64,000 bases of DNA from the NCBI RefSeq assembly GCF_002952775.1, contig NZ_CP025066.1, forward strand, positions 186,001 to 250,000, written 5' to 3'. Source of the DNA: Halalkaliarchaeum desulfuricum. GTDB taxonomy: Archaea; Halobacteriota; Halobacteria; Halobacteriales; Haloferacaceae. The stretch's first letter is position 1. Every line of letters begins with the position of its first letter. The notes under the pieces were generated by a model that did no database searches, was not told the DNA's origin, and was given only the letters and a program-made list of their open reading frames with translations. The translations under genes were made by a program, and so were the position numbers. Positions 9,793 through 19,177 of this stretch are shown one piece after another.

Positions 9793-10856
9793 TGGAGTCG
9801 ATATCTGAGCAGGGCGGCGATCCCGCCGAGGTTCTTCAGCTGTTCGCCGGGTGCGAACTCCGAGGAGAACACCACGACCTCACCCCCCTGCTGTTCGACC
9901 CGCTCTATGACGTCGTCGGCGTCGACCTCCCAGTCGCCCTCCCCGTGTCGTTCGGTTCTGAGCCGTTCGTCGAGTACGAGCAGGGTTTCGACGGCGCCGA
10001 ACTCTGCCGCCTCGGCCACCGCTTCCGGGCCGTAGGAGGCTTTCTCTCCCTCGGCGATTCGCTTCGTGAGTTCGTCGATCAGTTCGGCCTCCCTGGCGAT
10101 CCGTGTCTCCGTCTGGACCTCCTCGACTGCACCCCGTTTGAGCACCTCGTGAACGCCGCGGTCGCCGACGCTTGCGGTGTCGACCATCGAGATCCGATCG
10201 GAAAGCTCCGACTGATTCTCCTCGATGTACTTCCGGGCGTCGGCCTTCGTGAACCCCGGCCCGGCGAGGATGATCGCGTCGGGGTCCAGATGCGAGAGCG
10301 CCTCCCCGAGCTCCGAAAACAGCTCCGCACGCGGCCTCGCGTACTCGCCTTTGCCCGTCGGTCGCGTGATCGAGGCGTACTCCTCGGTGCCGTACTGCTG
10401 GACGGTGTGGATCGAGGCGGCACCCTCCTCGACGGTCGCGATGGCGACTTCGGGGTTCTCTGCGGCTCCTTCGGCCTCTTCGAGCCGGTCGATCTGGTCG
10501 GGTTTGAACACCTTCTCGACGGTGATTTCGTCGTGCTCCTCGACGTTGAGCGTGTGGTGGTGACCGAGCTGGTCCTCCCGGGAGCAGTCCACAATGACTC
10601 CCCCGACCCGGAGCCTGTTTGCGAACCTGGCGAACTCCACGTCCTCGATTTCGATAGTGACGTGAAGGTGTTCGCGCTGGCCACCCGTGTCCCGGAGGTT
10701 CTCCTCGTCGCGCTGGATGCGGCGGGTCGTGTCACCCTCGATTCGGTCCCCGGGCTCGAGGACGTGCGAGAGATGCCACAGGTCGTCGACCGTCTCGGGC
10801 ACGACTGTGATCCGTTCGCGGCCCTCCTCCCCGCGGCCGCGCTGGACGATGCGCAT
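9789..10856 (-). CDS. pelA: mRNA surveillance protein pelota (Dom34 family)
   Basis: Archaeal pelota binds the empty A site of stalled ribosomes and, with aEF1-alpha and ABCE1, dissociates them. The 355-residue protein has the expected three domains. The Sm-like N-terminal domain contains [18 protein letters not shown]. An eRF1-like middle domain follows, and a C-terminal domain contains [16 protein letters not shown]. The length matches the family. The NFACT/RqcH rescue factor is encoded 2.4 kb away on the same strand. The downstream membrane-protein gene overlaps its stop codon. Confidence 0.95.
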   Translation of the reverse strand: MRIVQRGRGEEGRERITVVPETVDDLWHLSHVLEPGDRIEGDTTRRIQRDEENLRDTGGQREHLHVTIEIEDVEFARFANRLRVGGVIVDCSREDQLGHHHTLNVEEHDEITVEKVFKPDQIDRLEEAEGAAENPEVAIATVEEGAASIHTVQQYGTEEYASITRPTGKGEYARPRAELFSELGEALSHLDPDAIILAGPGFTKADARKYIEENQSELSDRISMVDTASVGDRGVHEVLKRGAVEEVQTETRIAREAELIDELTKRIAEGEKASYGPEAVAEAAEFGAVETLLVLDERLRTERHGEGDWEVDADDVIERVEQQGGEVVVFSSEFAPGEQLKNLGGIAALLRYRLQ

Positions 10857-10921
10857 GAAACGGGGTTCGACACCCCGGCTAACAACGCTTCCGTTTCGAT
10901 CGCCCCGTGGAACCGCCCACG

Positions 10922-11578
10922 TCAGGCCGGCCGCGGCAGCCCGGCGGCGTTCCGCCCGTCGGCGTATCCCTGAGCGAAGCAGTAGTAGACGGCGATCTGG
11001 ACGTAAAACAGCACGAAAATACCGATGAGCAGGAAGCTGAGGAGCATCCCGACGATGCCGCCCACGATCGCGACGAGGATTCCAAACAGGATCCCGCGGG
11101 CGTACTCGGCAGTTGTCACGATCTCCCGGAGCGTACCGAACTCGAATGCGGCGCCGATCGAGTCCTCGACGGCGAAGTTGGTGACCGCCGCGGGAACGAC
11201 GTACGAGACGACGATCGCGTAGCCGAGCGCGACCAGACCCACGAGCAGTCCGATGACGGCACCGGCCCCCTCGCCGACGGCGGCGCCGGCACCACCACCG
11301 ATCGCCGAGAGCACCATCACCGGGATTCCGATCAACAGCCCGTATCCGAGCCCGACGACGAAGAGTTTGAGCCCGTCCACGAAGAGATCACCCCACTCCG
11401 TGAACGACGGAGCCGTCGCATCCCGACGCGACACACCCCGAAGCACCCGGACGTAATATCCCTGCACGAGGAAGATCGGGATGAGCAGGAACTGAAGAAT
11501 CAACAGGATCCCGCCGATCGCGATCGTCGGAAGCCAGTCGTCGTTCGTCCGCGGATACGAGATCGCGTCTCCGAACAT
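10922..11578 (-). CDS. DUF4013 family membrane protein
   Basis: 218 residues with six or so hydrophobic helices. The DUF4013 signature includes an N-terminal region ending [11 protein letters not shown], then [15 protein letters not shown], and a Gly-rich helix hairpin. A minus-strand TTAAATA about 25 bases before the ATG indicates a leaderless promoter. A second DUF4013 gene lies directly upstream on the same strand, so this is a tandem pair. The role is unknown. Confidence 0.85.
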   Translation of the reverse strand: MFGDAISYPRTNDDWLPTIAIGGILLILQFLLIPIFLVQGYYVRVLRGVSRRDATAPSFTEWGDLFVDGLKLFVVGLGYGLLIGIPVMVLSAIGGGAGAAVGEGAGAVIGLLVGLVALGYAIVVSYVVPAAVTNFAVEDSIGAAFEFGTLREIVTTAEYARGILFGILVAIVGGIVGMLLSFLLIGIFVLFYVQIAVYYCFAQGYADGRNAAGLPRPA

Positions 11579-11599
11579 ACTCGTTGGTTCTGAAGCCTC

Positions 11600-11606
11600 C
11601 TATTTA
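11600..11606 (-). promoter_or_regulatory. TATA box of the downstream DUF4013 gene
   Basis: TTAAATA on the minus strand lies 22-28 bases before the ATG at 11578, the usual position for a leaderless haloarchaeal transcript. Confidence 0.55.
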
Positions 11607-11635
11607 AGTAGTGTCCCGGAAACTAACGCTGTTCT

Positions 11636-12646
11636 TCACTGATCGTCGACGTCAGCCCACTCGAACGACGCGGAATCGTCCCCCGTCTCTTCGGCTCCGT
11701 TTCCGTCGGAGGGATCGGCCTGCAGCGACTCCCCTTCCCTGGCCGCGGCCCGCGAGAGCACGTCGCTCGCGGTGAGAGGTACCCGACGCCCGACCTGGAT
11801 CTCCGGGCTCGGTTCGGGAGGGATTTCTCCGTCGATGGCTACCGGCTCGACCCCGCCGGCCGATCGTTCCGGATCCGTCGGGTCCCTCGCGTCACCCGGG
11901 ACGGTGGAATCGAGCGTCTCGCTGGCTTCCTGACCGAGCGTCTCGCTGGCCCCGCGACCGTACAGGTTGTGCGCGACGACCCTGACGACGAACAGAAGCG
12001 GGAACCCGATCAGGACGGCCACGAACGGTCCGACGAGAACCAACCCGGCCAGTGTGACGAACATCGCGACCAGCCATCCGGTGGCGAACCCGCCGGAGGC
12101 GGCCACGCGAAGGATCCGCCGAGGGGAGAGCCCGGCCGCGAGCCGACCGGTGGCCGCAAAGCAGGAAAGCGCCGCGGGACGGAGATACAGGAACGCCAAC
12201 AGGTAGCCGACCAGCAGCACCGAGAGGAACGCGATCGAAACCGCGTAGACGGGTTCGGCCATCCCGCCGAGATCGACCCGTCCGAGCTGGATGACCGCGC
12301 CCGCGGCGCCACCGAGTGCGACCAGGACGGCAGCCGGAAGGAGTAGCGCGCCCGAAAGCAGCAGGCTGGCGACGCCGGTCCGGTAGAGCCCACCCCATCC
12401 GACGAACGACGGCACGCTCGTTTCCCCCGCGAGCCCGCTCTGGATCACCCGCACGTAGTAGCCACGCAGGACCAGTGCCGGCGCGAGCGCGATCGGCGCC
12501 GCGAGCAGGGCAACGGGTGTGGCAACCAGTAACGCGACCCACAGCGGAACGACGACGACGGTCAGAAAAAGCAAAACCCCGCCGACGATCGCCGTTCCGA
12601 TCCCGTCGTCGGAGCGGGGGAGCACCGAAAGCGCGTCCCGGAGCAT
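11636..12646 (-). CDS. DUF4013 family membrane protein with long acidic C-terminal tail
   Basis: 336 residues. The first ~235 residues are the DUF4013 membrane domain: RGYYVRVIQSGL, PSFVGWGGLYRTG and Gly/Ala-rich helices. The last ~100 residues form a soluble acidic tail with a short repeated GASETLGQEASETL segment, probably cytoplasmic. I chose the ATG at 12646 because a TTTTATA box lies 22-30 bases upstream of it; a frame open to 12721 would run through that box. It is a divergent paralogue of the adjacent 218-residue gene. Confidence 0.82.
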   Translation of the reverse strand: MLRDALSVLPRSDDGIGTAIVGGVLLFLTVVVVPLWVALLVATPVALLAAPIALAPALVLRGYYVRVIQSGLAGETSVPSFVGWGGLYRTGVASLLLSGALLLPAAVLVALGGAAGAVIQLGRVDLGGMAEPVYAVSIAFLSVLLVGYLLAFLYLRPAALSCFAATGRLAAGLSPRRILRVAASGGFATGWLVAMFVTLAGLVLVGPFVAVLIGFPLLFVVRVVAHNLYGRGASETLGQEASETLDSTVPGDARDPTDPERSAGGVEPVAIDGEIPPEPSPEIQVGRRVPLTASDVLSRAAAREGESLQADPSDGNGAEETGDDSASFEWADVDDQ

Positions 12647-12667
12647 ACGGTATTGTCTTGACGTTGG

Positions 12668-12676
12668 TGTATAAAA
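12668..12676 (-). promoter_or_regulatory. TATA box of the 12646 gene
   Basis: Minus-strand TTTTATAC lies about 25 bases before the ATG at 12646 and decides that start codon. Confidence 0.6.
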
Positions 12677-12864
12677 GAGTCGACCAATCGGACCAGGTCC
12701 GAACCGGTCGGAACGAGACATTCACCGCCGTCAAAACCTGCGGCAGACAGACACTCCCGTGTGAATTGTTCGCACGGGGGAACCGAATAAAGCGGGGGAG
12801 GTGACCCGTGTGGCGACCGGAAAAAATCCGCGATCGAAACGACGTGGTTCGTCCGTGTGCGACG

Positions 12865-13071
12865 TTACTCGGAGACGGTGATCGCGTCGACTGGACAGGC
12901 CTGCTCGGCCTCCCGGGCCATCTCGACGAGCGACTCGTCGTCGAGTTCCTCATTGCCGTCGACGACGTACGCGAGCCCGTCCATGTCGTCCATCTCGAAG
13001 ATGTCCGGCACGGTCGACGCACAGATTTCATCGCCAATACACAGGTCTTGATCGACTTCGACGGTTACCAT
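12865..13071 (-). CDS. Small ferredoxin with Pyrococcus-type cluster ligands (Cys-Asp-Cys-Cys)
   Basis: 68-residue electron carrier. The ligand pattern is Cys11-x2-Asp14-x2-Cys17 with Cys59-Pro near the C-terminus. This matches the ferredoxin of Pyrococcus furiosus, in which Asp replaces one cysteine and a 3Fe-4S or Asp-ligated 4Fe-4S cluster is bound. The cysteine that forms a disulfide in that protein is Val21 here. The gene is monocistronic, with an AT-rich promoter stretch around 13110-13145. The redox partner is unknown. Confidence 0.9.
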   Translation of the reverse strand: MVTVEVDQDLCIGDEICASTVPDIFEMDDMDGLAYVVDGNEELDDESLVEMAREAEQACPVDAITVSE

Positions 13072-13254
13072 CGGAAGATCCCTCGTCCCCGAGTATGGCG
13101 GGTTTTCGGATTAACTATTAGGCTTTTTATTTAACACCTATAAGTTACCTCGGGGTTTTGAGTCCGGGGTTCCCTCAGGTGTTCGGTACGTCGCGACGGC
13201 GCTGTGGCCGGGATCGGAGGACAGGTTCCCGTCTCACGAGGTCACTCCACGAGG

Positions 13255-15432
13255 TCACTCCACGAGCTGGCTTCCGCCAGGGGGGAGGAACTCCTGTATT
13301 CGGTCGGCACTGGCGACTTTGCGGACGAACGACTGGTCGGTAAACCGGTCTTTGAGCTCCCGGTAACACAGCATCGCGGCGTCGTTCTGGGCATATTTCC
13401 CGGGCCGGAGCCGGATGCTCGTGGCCGTTCTGGGCTCGATTGCGCTCGGCGGTCCGCCCAGCACACGCGACTGCGGCTCGACCTGCACGCCGACGGCGAC
13501 TTCGGCGGGGACGTCACGATAGTACGTCCGGTCACCCCGAATCGCGAACCCGCCTTTTTCGAGGTACTCTCCGCTTTCGGGTGTTTTCGACACTTGCTCC
13601 GGCGAAACGGCGTACGCGTCTCCCGCGCCGCGTCCGTCCTTCCACACCGAGGAGTAAGAGACGGCAAACTGCGCCGCCTCCTCGAGGCTCGTCTCCGGGA
13701 ACTCGACCTCGCGGGAGCGTTCGCTCGGCCCCGTCGCCTTCAGGACCGTCACCGGTCCGCCGTGGGCCTGCGCGTGGAAAAAGCGGTCGTTCGACTCCAT
13801 GTACTTCTTGACGAGTTCCTCGTTCTGGTCGGCATTTCGCCCCCCGATCACCAGGAACCCGTCGCTCGTGTGGAACCATCGGAACCGCTCGTACCACTCG
13901 TCGGACTTCCGGATCGGTATCGACGAACGTGCGAGCCAGTCGGGCGACCGTCGTTCGCCGTCGCCGTCCTCGCCGTCGTCCCTCTCGCCGTCGCCGTCCT
14001 CGCCGTCGTCTGCCTCCAGTTCCCCGCGTTCGCGCCGCTTTTTGCGCTCTTCGAGCCGTTCGAGCTCCTCGCGCGTCTCCTGAATCGCCTCGAGGGCTCC
14101 CTCCTTTTTCCCCTCGATCCGCTTTGCCTCCTTGTACTGCAGGTCGGCGTTGCGCTCGACGCCGACGTCCGCATCGAGCTGGACGCGTTCGTCGTCGAGC
14201 TGGAGCGTCACCGTCCCGTCGCTGCCGTCGACGTCGACGACGGCCTCGGCGGCCGGGATACCGCGGTCGGCGCCCGTCACGAATTTCTCTTCGATTGTGT
14301 CCCACGGAACCCCCTCCTCGCGGGCCGACTGGACCGTCGAGAGCACCTCGTCGACGAGGTCGTAGTTCTCGTACAGCAGTTCTGCGCGCCGTCGCTTTCG
14401 GTTCGCGTCCTCCTCGAACCCCTCGATCGCGCCCTTCTGCTGATCGATTATCCGTCGCTTGCGGGCGATTTCCTCTTCGAGTTCCGGCCCGTCGTCGCCG
14501 GCGTCGCCGTCGCTTTCCTCTGTGAGCTCCAGTCGGTGGAAGTAGCTGTCGAGGGCAGCGTTAAAGGAGTCGTACGGCTCGCTTTTCAGGGACTGTGACT
14601 CCCGCTCCTCGAGGGGAAACGGCGTGACGTCGACGACGCGTCCGTTTTCCTCGGCGGTTTCCTCGTCCCCGTCGTCGCTTGCCGGCTCGAGGTACACTCG
14701 CGGATCGAACTCGCCGGACGACAGCCGTTCTCGAAGCTGTGACAACGCGTCGTACACCGCCCGGTACAGCTCGTCGTCGGCCTCCTCGATGGGCGTTGTC
14801 TTCTCGATCCCGGCCCTGGCACACACTTCCTCGGCGTACAGACCGCCGAGGTTGAGCTGTGTCGCAAGCGTGCGGACCACGTCGCTGTCGGACTCGTCCA
14901 TCCGTCGGGAGAAGCGATCGAAGCCCACCGTCAGCGGGTTGAGCCGGGAGGACGGGTACTCGTACTGGACGCCGGGGGCGACAGTTCGAGACTTGAGTCG
15001 TAGCGTCTCCAGCGAGCCGATCACCTCGCCGTTCTCGTCGAGGGCGGCGATATTGCCCTCCCCGAACAGCTCCACGACGAGCGTGGTATCCTGATCCTCC
15101 CGCTCGAACTCGAAGACGAGAATGCGGTCGAACTCGTACTGCTCGACTGCAGCCAGGTCCGCCCCCGCGATTCGGTTTCGAAGCATCTTCGCGAAGTTGG
15201 GTGGCCGCCCCGGCGCGTCCGCCACCCGTTCGGGATCGGAGACGTGCACGCGCTTTATTTCCCCGACCTCGGCGAGCAGTTCGACGCGACCACGATCGAA
15301 GTCCCGAAGCTTCAGTCGGAGCAGATCATCGCCGTACAGATACGCCTTGTCGACCTTCGCGCCCTCGTAGCGGTGCAGTTCGGTGACGAGGGCCGCAAGG
15401 TCGATGCTCGACAGCTCCTGCTTCGGTTCCAT
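13255..15432 (-). CDS. rqcH: NFACT / RqcH-type ribosome-rescue factor
   Basis: 725 residues. Family members bind 60S/50S subunits carrying stalled peptidyl-tRNA and, in bacteria (RqcH) and eukaryotes (Rqc2/NEMF), add C-terminal tails. In order: an N-terminal NFACT-N domain (IDLAALVTELHRYEGAKVDKAYLYG), a central helical and coiled-coil region, an acidic Asp-Gly-Glu-Arg repeat near 470-490, and the C-terminal NFACT-R domain (KSDEWYERFRWFHTSDGFLVIGGRNADQNE). The ATG at 15432 starts the conserved N-terminus. Pelota is nearby on the same strand. Tailing activity in archaea is inferred from homology. Confidence 0.92.
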   Translation of the reverse strand: MEPKQELSSIDLAALVTELHRYEGAKVDKAYLYGDDLLRLKLRDFDRGRVELLAEVGEIKRVHVSDPERVADAPGRPPNFAKMLRNRIAGADLAAVEQYEFDRILVFEFEREDQDTTLVVELFGEGNIAALDENGEVIGSLETLRLKSRTVAPGVQYEYPSSRLNPLTVGFDRFSRRMDESDSDVVRTLATQLNLGGLYAEEVCARAGIEKTTPIEEADDELYRAVYDALSQLRERLSSGEFDPRVYLEPASDDGDEETAEENGRVVDVTPFPLEERESQSLKSEPYDSFNAALDSYFHRLELTEESDGDAGDDGPELEEEIARKRRIIDQQKGAIEGFEEDANRKRRRAELLYENYDLVDEVLSTVQSAREEGVPWDTIEEKFVTGADRGIPAAEAVVDVDGSDGTVTLQLDDERVQLDADVGVERNADLQYKEAKRIEGKKEGALEAIQETREELERLEERKKRRERGELEADDGEDGDGERDDGEDGDGERRSPDWLARSSIPIRKSDEWYERFRWFHTSDGFLVIGGRNADQNEELVKKYMESNDRFFHAQAHGGPVTVLKATGPSERSREVEFPETSLEEAAQFAVSYSSVWKDGRGAGDAYAVSPEQVSKTPESGEYLEKGGFAIRGDRTYYRDVPAEVAVGVQVEPQSRVLGGPPSAIEPRTATSIRLRPGKYAQNDAAMLCYRELKDRFTDQSFVRKVASADRIQEFLPPGGSQLVE

Positions 15433-15803
15433 ACCGGTCGGTCGTGCGGCGACGAAAAAGGCGTGTCGTCTCGGGACTCCACCTTTTTTAACGGGGGCCT
15501 CGAGCGCTCGGCGAGCGCTCTCGACCCCCGCCAAAAAATCTGGACCAAAAAAGCCGCTGGCTCGTCCCTCCGGTCCTCGCCAGCGGTAAACCGATTTGCT
15601 TCGCTCACGGGTCGCTCACGGGTCGCTCACGGGTCGCTCACGGGTCGCTCACGGGTCGCTTCGCTCCCCGTTCACATTTCCGAGGCGCTCGTTTCACTCG
15701 CGCCTCGCTTCGCTCCCCGTTCGCAGTTCCGATGCGCTCGTTTTACTCGCGCCTCGCTTCGCTCGGCGTATGCTACTGCTTGAGATAACGAACGAACGTA
15801 CTT
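15433..15803. repeat. Repeat- and hairpin-rich spacer upstream of rqcH
   Basis: This 370-base gap holds several structures. An imperfect inverted repeat (arms 15492-15509 and 15513-15530) is bordered by T and A runs. A perfect 8-bp hairpin CCGCTGGC/GCCAGCGG lies at 15554-15561 and 15579-15586. Five tandem copies of the 11-bp unit GCTCACGGGTC start at 15603. Two tandem 49-bp near-repeats follow from 15658. The rqcH promoter (GTTAAAAAAA on the minus strand, near 15485) is also here. No gene is supported; the array has no CRISPR geometry. Confidence 0.75.
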
Positions 15804-16373
15804 TTAAACCGGCGCGCGTTCGGGGTCGATCTGTCGGCTTATCAACAGCAGCGTCGCCAGCAACAGGATCACCGCAATCGGGATCAGGAGTTCGAAAGCG
15901 AGCAGGAGTCCGCCGGTCAGTTGCACCCCCAGCAGAATGACGATAACCGGGGCACAGCATGCCGAGCCCGACAGTAGCGCCGGAATCCCGGCGAGCGCGC
16001 CAGCCGACCGGGAGCCGAGCCCGCAGGCGGCGGGCTGGCGCCAGGCGAGATACGACACGCCCAGATTGACCCCGGCGAGCGCGGCGAGCGCCAGCCCGAG
16101 AACCGTGTTGAAGGAGAACAGGTAGGTGACGACGCCGAGTCGGAAGAGGGCAACTGGCTCGTAGGTGAACGTCCCGAACGTGCGCCGGAACAGCATTGCG
16201 GCTGGATCGCTGGCGATCACGACACCAAACCGACCGTCCCCGACCTGGAGCTGGTCGATCGCATACAGGTAGACGAAAAGATACACAGCAGTCGTGAGAC
16301 CGATCACTCGGCTCGCCCCACGGTGCCGAAACGTCAATCGAAGCGCAGTAACTGTCCGGCGTAACGTTTTCAT
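15804..16373 (-). CDS. Membrane protein with a SACCAP double-cysteine motif, partner of the DUF3179 lipoprotein
   Basis: 189 residues with about five hydrophobic segments. A paired-cysteine motif, GSACCAPVIVILLG, lies near residue 145 inside the membrane. Similar CC-in-membrane motifs occur in metal and thiol transport proteins, so a redox or metal role is possible but unproven. The ATG at 16373 begins eight bases after the stop of the DUF3179 gene, indicating one operon. The frame is open slightly further upstream but that part overlaps the preceding gene. Confidence 0.75.
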   Translation of the reverse strand: MKTLRRTVTALRLTFRHRGASRVIGLTTAVYLFVYLYAIDQLQVGDGRFGVVIASDPAAMLFRRTFGTFTYEPVALFRLGVVTYLFSFNTVLGLALAALAGVNLGVSYLAWRQPAACGLGSRSAGALAGIPALLSGSACCAPVIVILLGVQLTGGLLLAFELLIPIAVILLLATLLLISRQIDPERAPV

Positions 16374-16381
16374 CGAGTAAC

Positions 16382-17542
16382 TCACTCGTATACAGCAGTT
16401 TGTGGATAGTATGCGAACCACCCGAACCAGAACGCATCGAACGAAAGCGCCCGCTCGAGTGGGAGATCCTCCGGCGGGTGTTCGTTCCCATTTTGATCGT
16501 GTACCAGACCCTCTGCAAACTCGAAGGTCTCATCGTCCGGGTTCCGGTAGACGATTGCGGTGTCAAGTCCCGGATCGTAGACTGCGACGTGTGGGACGTC
16601 TCCGACCGCGCCGTGGACCACGCCGGACTCGAGGACCGAATCGGCAAGATACGCAGCCGCACCGGATTCGTTTCGAACGCCATACACCCATCGTTTCGAA
16701 TGGTATCGGTCGCTCTCGTGGATGTTTCCGAATATCGTGTTGTCGTTCTGGTAGTATCCCCGAGCACCGTACGGGTCGCGGTCGTAATTCCGGGCGTAGC
16801 CCGTCGCCTCCGAGAGGACGACCGTGTCCGGATGTCGGTTCCGCCAGGCTCGCCACGTCGTCCGGACGACGTCGAGTTCGCGAAGCGTCGCACCGCCGGG
16901 CGTATCGTGCCAGGGTCCGGGGATCGAAACCGCCGGGATCTGGGGCCACCAGCGATCGAGGTTGCGATCGTACATGATCAGATTGTTGTTGAGCAACATC
17001 CCCGAGACGCCGAACTCGGTGTCGCCACGCTCGAATCCTAACGCGGTGCCGGTGAGCGGACAGTACGTTACCGCGACAGGGACACCGTCGAGGTGGTCGT
17101 TGACGATCTCGTGTTGAACGAGCACCCGACGTGGGTACGCCTTCGCCTCGTCGTCGCCGACGATTCCGAGGACGATCACGTCGTCATCGGGGGCCTCGGC
17201 GTCCCCCACGTCGAGGAATTCGGGGTCGTCGATCGACGGGATCCCGTCCTTCGGCGGCCCGCCGTCGGTCGCACGGTCACGCAACTCGGCTGGCGAGAGG
17301 GGCAACGGGAGCACGCGGTCGCCGAATGGGGGCGCGTCCGACGGTTCCCCGTCGGGGGGATCCTCACCCACGAGAACGGGGTCGAAGTCTTCAGGAACGT
17401 CGGACACGGTGTCCCCCGCGGAATCGATCCCCGAGTCCGCTCCACCGGTCACCGGACGGGCCGTACTGGTACAGCCGGCGAGGAGACCCGCGCCGGCGAC
17501 TGCCGCGAGTACCGATCGCCGGGAGCTGTAACGTGTCATCAT
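16382..17542 (-). CDS. DUF3179 domain lipoprotein
   Basis: 386 residues. The N-terminus MMTRYSSRRSVLAAVAG ends in a lipobox (LLAGC), with twin arginines before the hydrophobic stretch. It is thus a Tat-exported lipoprotein on the outer face of the membrane. The mature part is a DUF3179 domain with VTYCPLTGTALGFER, SGMLLNNNLIMYDR and SGAAAY. The Cys-x-Leu-Thr-Gly-Thr motif is typical of the family, whose activity is unknown. It is followed closely by the SACCAP membrane protein, a probable functional partner. Start could be either of the two adjacent ATG codons. Confidence 0.88.
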   Translation of the reverse strand: MMTRYSSRRSVLAAVAGAGLLAGCTSTARPVTGGADSGIDSAGDTVSDVPEDFDPVLVGEDPPDGEPSDAPPFGDRVLPLPLSPAELRDRATDGGPPKDGIPSIDDPEFLDVGDAEAPDDDVIVLGIVGDDEAKAYPRRVLVQHEIVNDHLDGVPVAVTYCPLTGTALGFERGDTEFGVSGMLLNNNLIMYDRNLDRWWPQIPAVSIPGPWHDTPGGATLRELDVVRTTWRAWRNRHPDTVVLSEATGYARNYDRDPYGARGYYQNDNTIFGNIHESDRYHSKRWVYGVRNESGAAAYLADSVLESGVVHGAVGDVPHVAVYDPGLDTAIVYRNPDDETFEFAEGLVHDQNGNEHPPEDLPLERALSFDAFWFGWFAYYPQTAVYE

Positions 17543-17683
17543 ATACCAATGAGGTCGCTAGGGGGGATTACGGTGGCGCGGTTGTGCAGTTCGGTTACAC
17601 GGGGCGCTCGCGCTCCGGCTCGCTCGTGCCACCGAGTCGCCAATCCGGCGACCACTTAACTGGATCTCCGGAGTATACCCGAC

Positions 17684-18469
17684 GTGTCGATTGCGTTCAC
17701 GCCGGAACTCGTCGTCGCCGTCGCAGCGGTGGCCGCCGTCGCCGGTGCGGTAAACGGCGTCGCAGGGTTCGGATTCGCCGTCGTCGGGACGATGGCGCTG
17801 GCGACGGTGCTCGATCCGGCGGCGGCCGTCGTGTTCATGATCCTCCCGATCTTCGCCGTAAACCTCTCGTTGGTGGGGGAGCTCTCTGGAGCACAGCTTC
17901 GGACGTGCGGCCGGCGGTTCGGGCCGCTGTTGGGTGCAGCACTGCTGGGTACGATCGTCGGGATGGTACTGCTCGAACGGCTCCCGGAGGCGCCGTTGCG
18001 GGTGGGCCTGGGCCTCGTCTCGCTCGGGTTCGTCGCGACCGCACAGCAATCGGTTTCGATTCCGGGAATCGGTCGGATTCGGGAGGGCTGTTTCGTGGAA
18101 TCTCCGGGGGCGATGGCCGGCGTCGGTGGTGTCTCGGGGGTGCTGTTCGGCGCCACCAACGTCGGCGTCCAGCTCGTGGCGTACGTTCGCAGCTGTGACC
18201 TCTCCCACGGGCTGTTCGTGGGCGTCGTCGCGATGGTGTTTCTCGGACTCAACGGCGTCAGGGTCGCGGCCGCGGGGGTCCTCGGGCTGTACCCCGATCT
18301 CGCTTTCGTGGCGGGATCCCTCGGGGCCGTCGTTCCCGCCGTTCTTGGCGTCCGGGTCGGAGCGCGGTTCCGCGACCGGGTGAGCGAAACGCGGCGGCGC
18401 GCAGTCGTTCTGGGCCTGCTCGCGGTGATCGGAATCCGGCTTCTGCTCGGCGGGTTCGGGGTGGTGTAG
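17684..18469 (+). CDS. TauE/SafE-type sulfite/anion exporter family protein
   Basis: 261 residues with seven to eight hydrophobic helices. The two-repeat plan of TauE/SafE carriers is visible, with GAVNGVAGFGFAVVG in the first half and GVGGVSGVLFGATNVG in the second. The family moves sulfur-containing anions or organic acids across the membrane; the substrate is not predictable. The start is GTG at 17684, with TTAAC about 30 bases before it. It is divergent from the DUF3179 operon, with a 141-base shared promoter region. Confidence 0.85.
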   Translation: MSIAFTPELVVAVAAVAAVAGAVNGVAGFGFAVVGTMALATVLDPAAAVVFMILPIFAVNLSLVGELSGAQLRTCGRRFGPLLGAALLGTIVGMVLLERLPEAPLRVGLGLVSLGFVATAQQSVSIPGIGRIREGCFVESPGAMAGVGGVSGVLFGATNVGVQLVAYVRSCDLSHGLFVGVVAMVFLGLNGVRVAAAGVLGLYPDLAFVAGSLGAVVPAVLGVRVGARFRDRVSETRRRAVVLGLLAVIGIRLLLGGFGVV

Positions 18470-18581
18470 GGGAATGGACCGGCGGATCGACGCCTTCGAG
18501 CGGTTAGCGGCCTGACGCCCGGCAGCGCCGGGGACGCTCCCGGCCGATTACTCCATTTTCGATTTTTTCGTCGACACCGTA

Positions 18582-18619
18582 TTCGACCGTGCCGACGATA
18601 ATCGACCGTGCCGATGATA
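18582..18619 (+). repeat. 19-bp direct repeat upstream of the peroxiredoxin
   Basis: Two tandem 19-bp units, TCGACCGTGCCGACGATA and ATCGACCGTGCCGATGATA, lie 50-85 bases before the peroxiredoxin ATG. They could be a regulator site or a chance duplication. Confidence 0.5.
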
Positions 18620-18667
18620 GCTGGTAGTTTGCCCAAAAGGCTTGTAGTCGCGCGCTTAGATTGCAAT

Positions 18668-19159
18668 ATGGTTTCAGTCGGAGACACCGCCCCCGACATC
18701 GTGGGATCGCTCGCCGACGGTGACCTCTCGAAGTTCACCCTCGAAGAACACCTCGGGGATGGTCCCGTCGTGCTCGCGTTCTTCCCGGCAGCGTTTTCGT
18801 CCACCTGCACCGACGAATTCTGTCGGTTTCGGGACGAATTCTCGACGTTCGCCGAGGTAGATGCGACCGTTTTCGGCGTGTCGACCGACCTCCCGTTCGC
18901 ACTGAACGCCTTCCGGGAGGAGCACGACCTCCCGTTCGGCCTCGTGAGCGACACGGATGCATCCGCGGTCGACGCCTACGGGGTTCGGGATTCCTTCGAC
19001 GGGATCGGCGTGCCGACCGTCGCCGGGCGCGCGGTGTTCGTGCTCGACGAGGCGGGAACGATTACCTACAGCTGGATCGCCGACGATTCGAGTCTGGAAC
19101 CCCCCTACGAAGAGGTCGAAGACGCGGTCGCGTCGGCAGCCGACCGAACGGACGGCTGA
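18668..19159 (+). CDS. Peroxiredoxin (AhpC/TSA, AhpE/BCP-like)
   Basis: 163 residues. It removes peroxides through a cysteine in the first conserved loop. The active-site segment reads PAAFSSTCTDEFCRFRD, where Thr-Cys is the peroxidatic position and the second Cys five residues later could resolve the disulfide. The C-terminal GIGVPTVAGRAVFVLDEAG matches the thioredoxin fold. The ATG at 18668 is chosen because the conserved VGDTAPDIVG follows it. The gene is monocistronic and convergent with AMP phosphorylase. Confidence 0.9.
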   Translation: MVSVGDTAPDIVGSLADGDLSKFTLEEHLGDGPVVLAFFPAAFSSTCTDEFCRFRDEFSTFAEVDATVFGVSTDLPFALNAFREEHDLPFGLVSDTDASAVDAYGVRDSFDGIGVPTVAGRAVFVLDEAGTITYSWIADDSSLEPPYEEVEDAVASAADRTDG

Positions 19160-19177
19160 GGGTCCGCCCAACCCCCC

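Noticed and set aside
15601-15665. Tandem 11-bp repeats resembling a CRISPR array
   Set aside because: The units are directly adjacent with no spacers and only 11 bp long; no cas genes are nearby.
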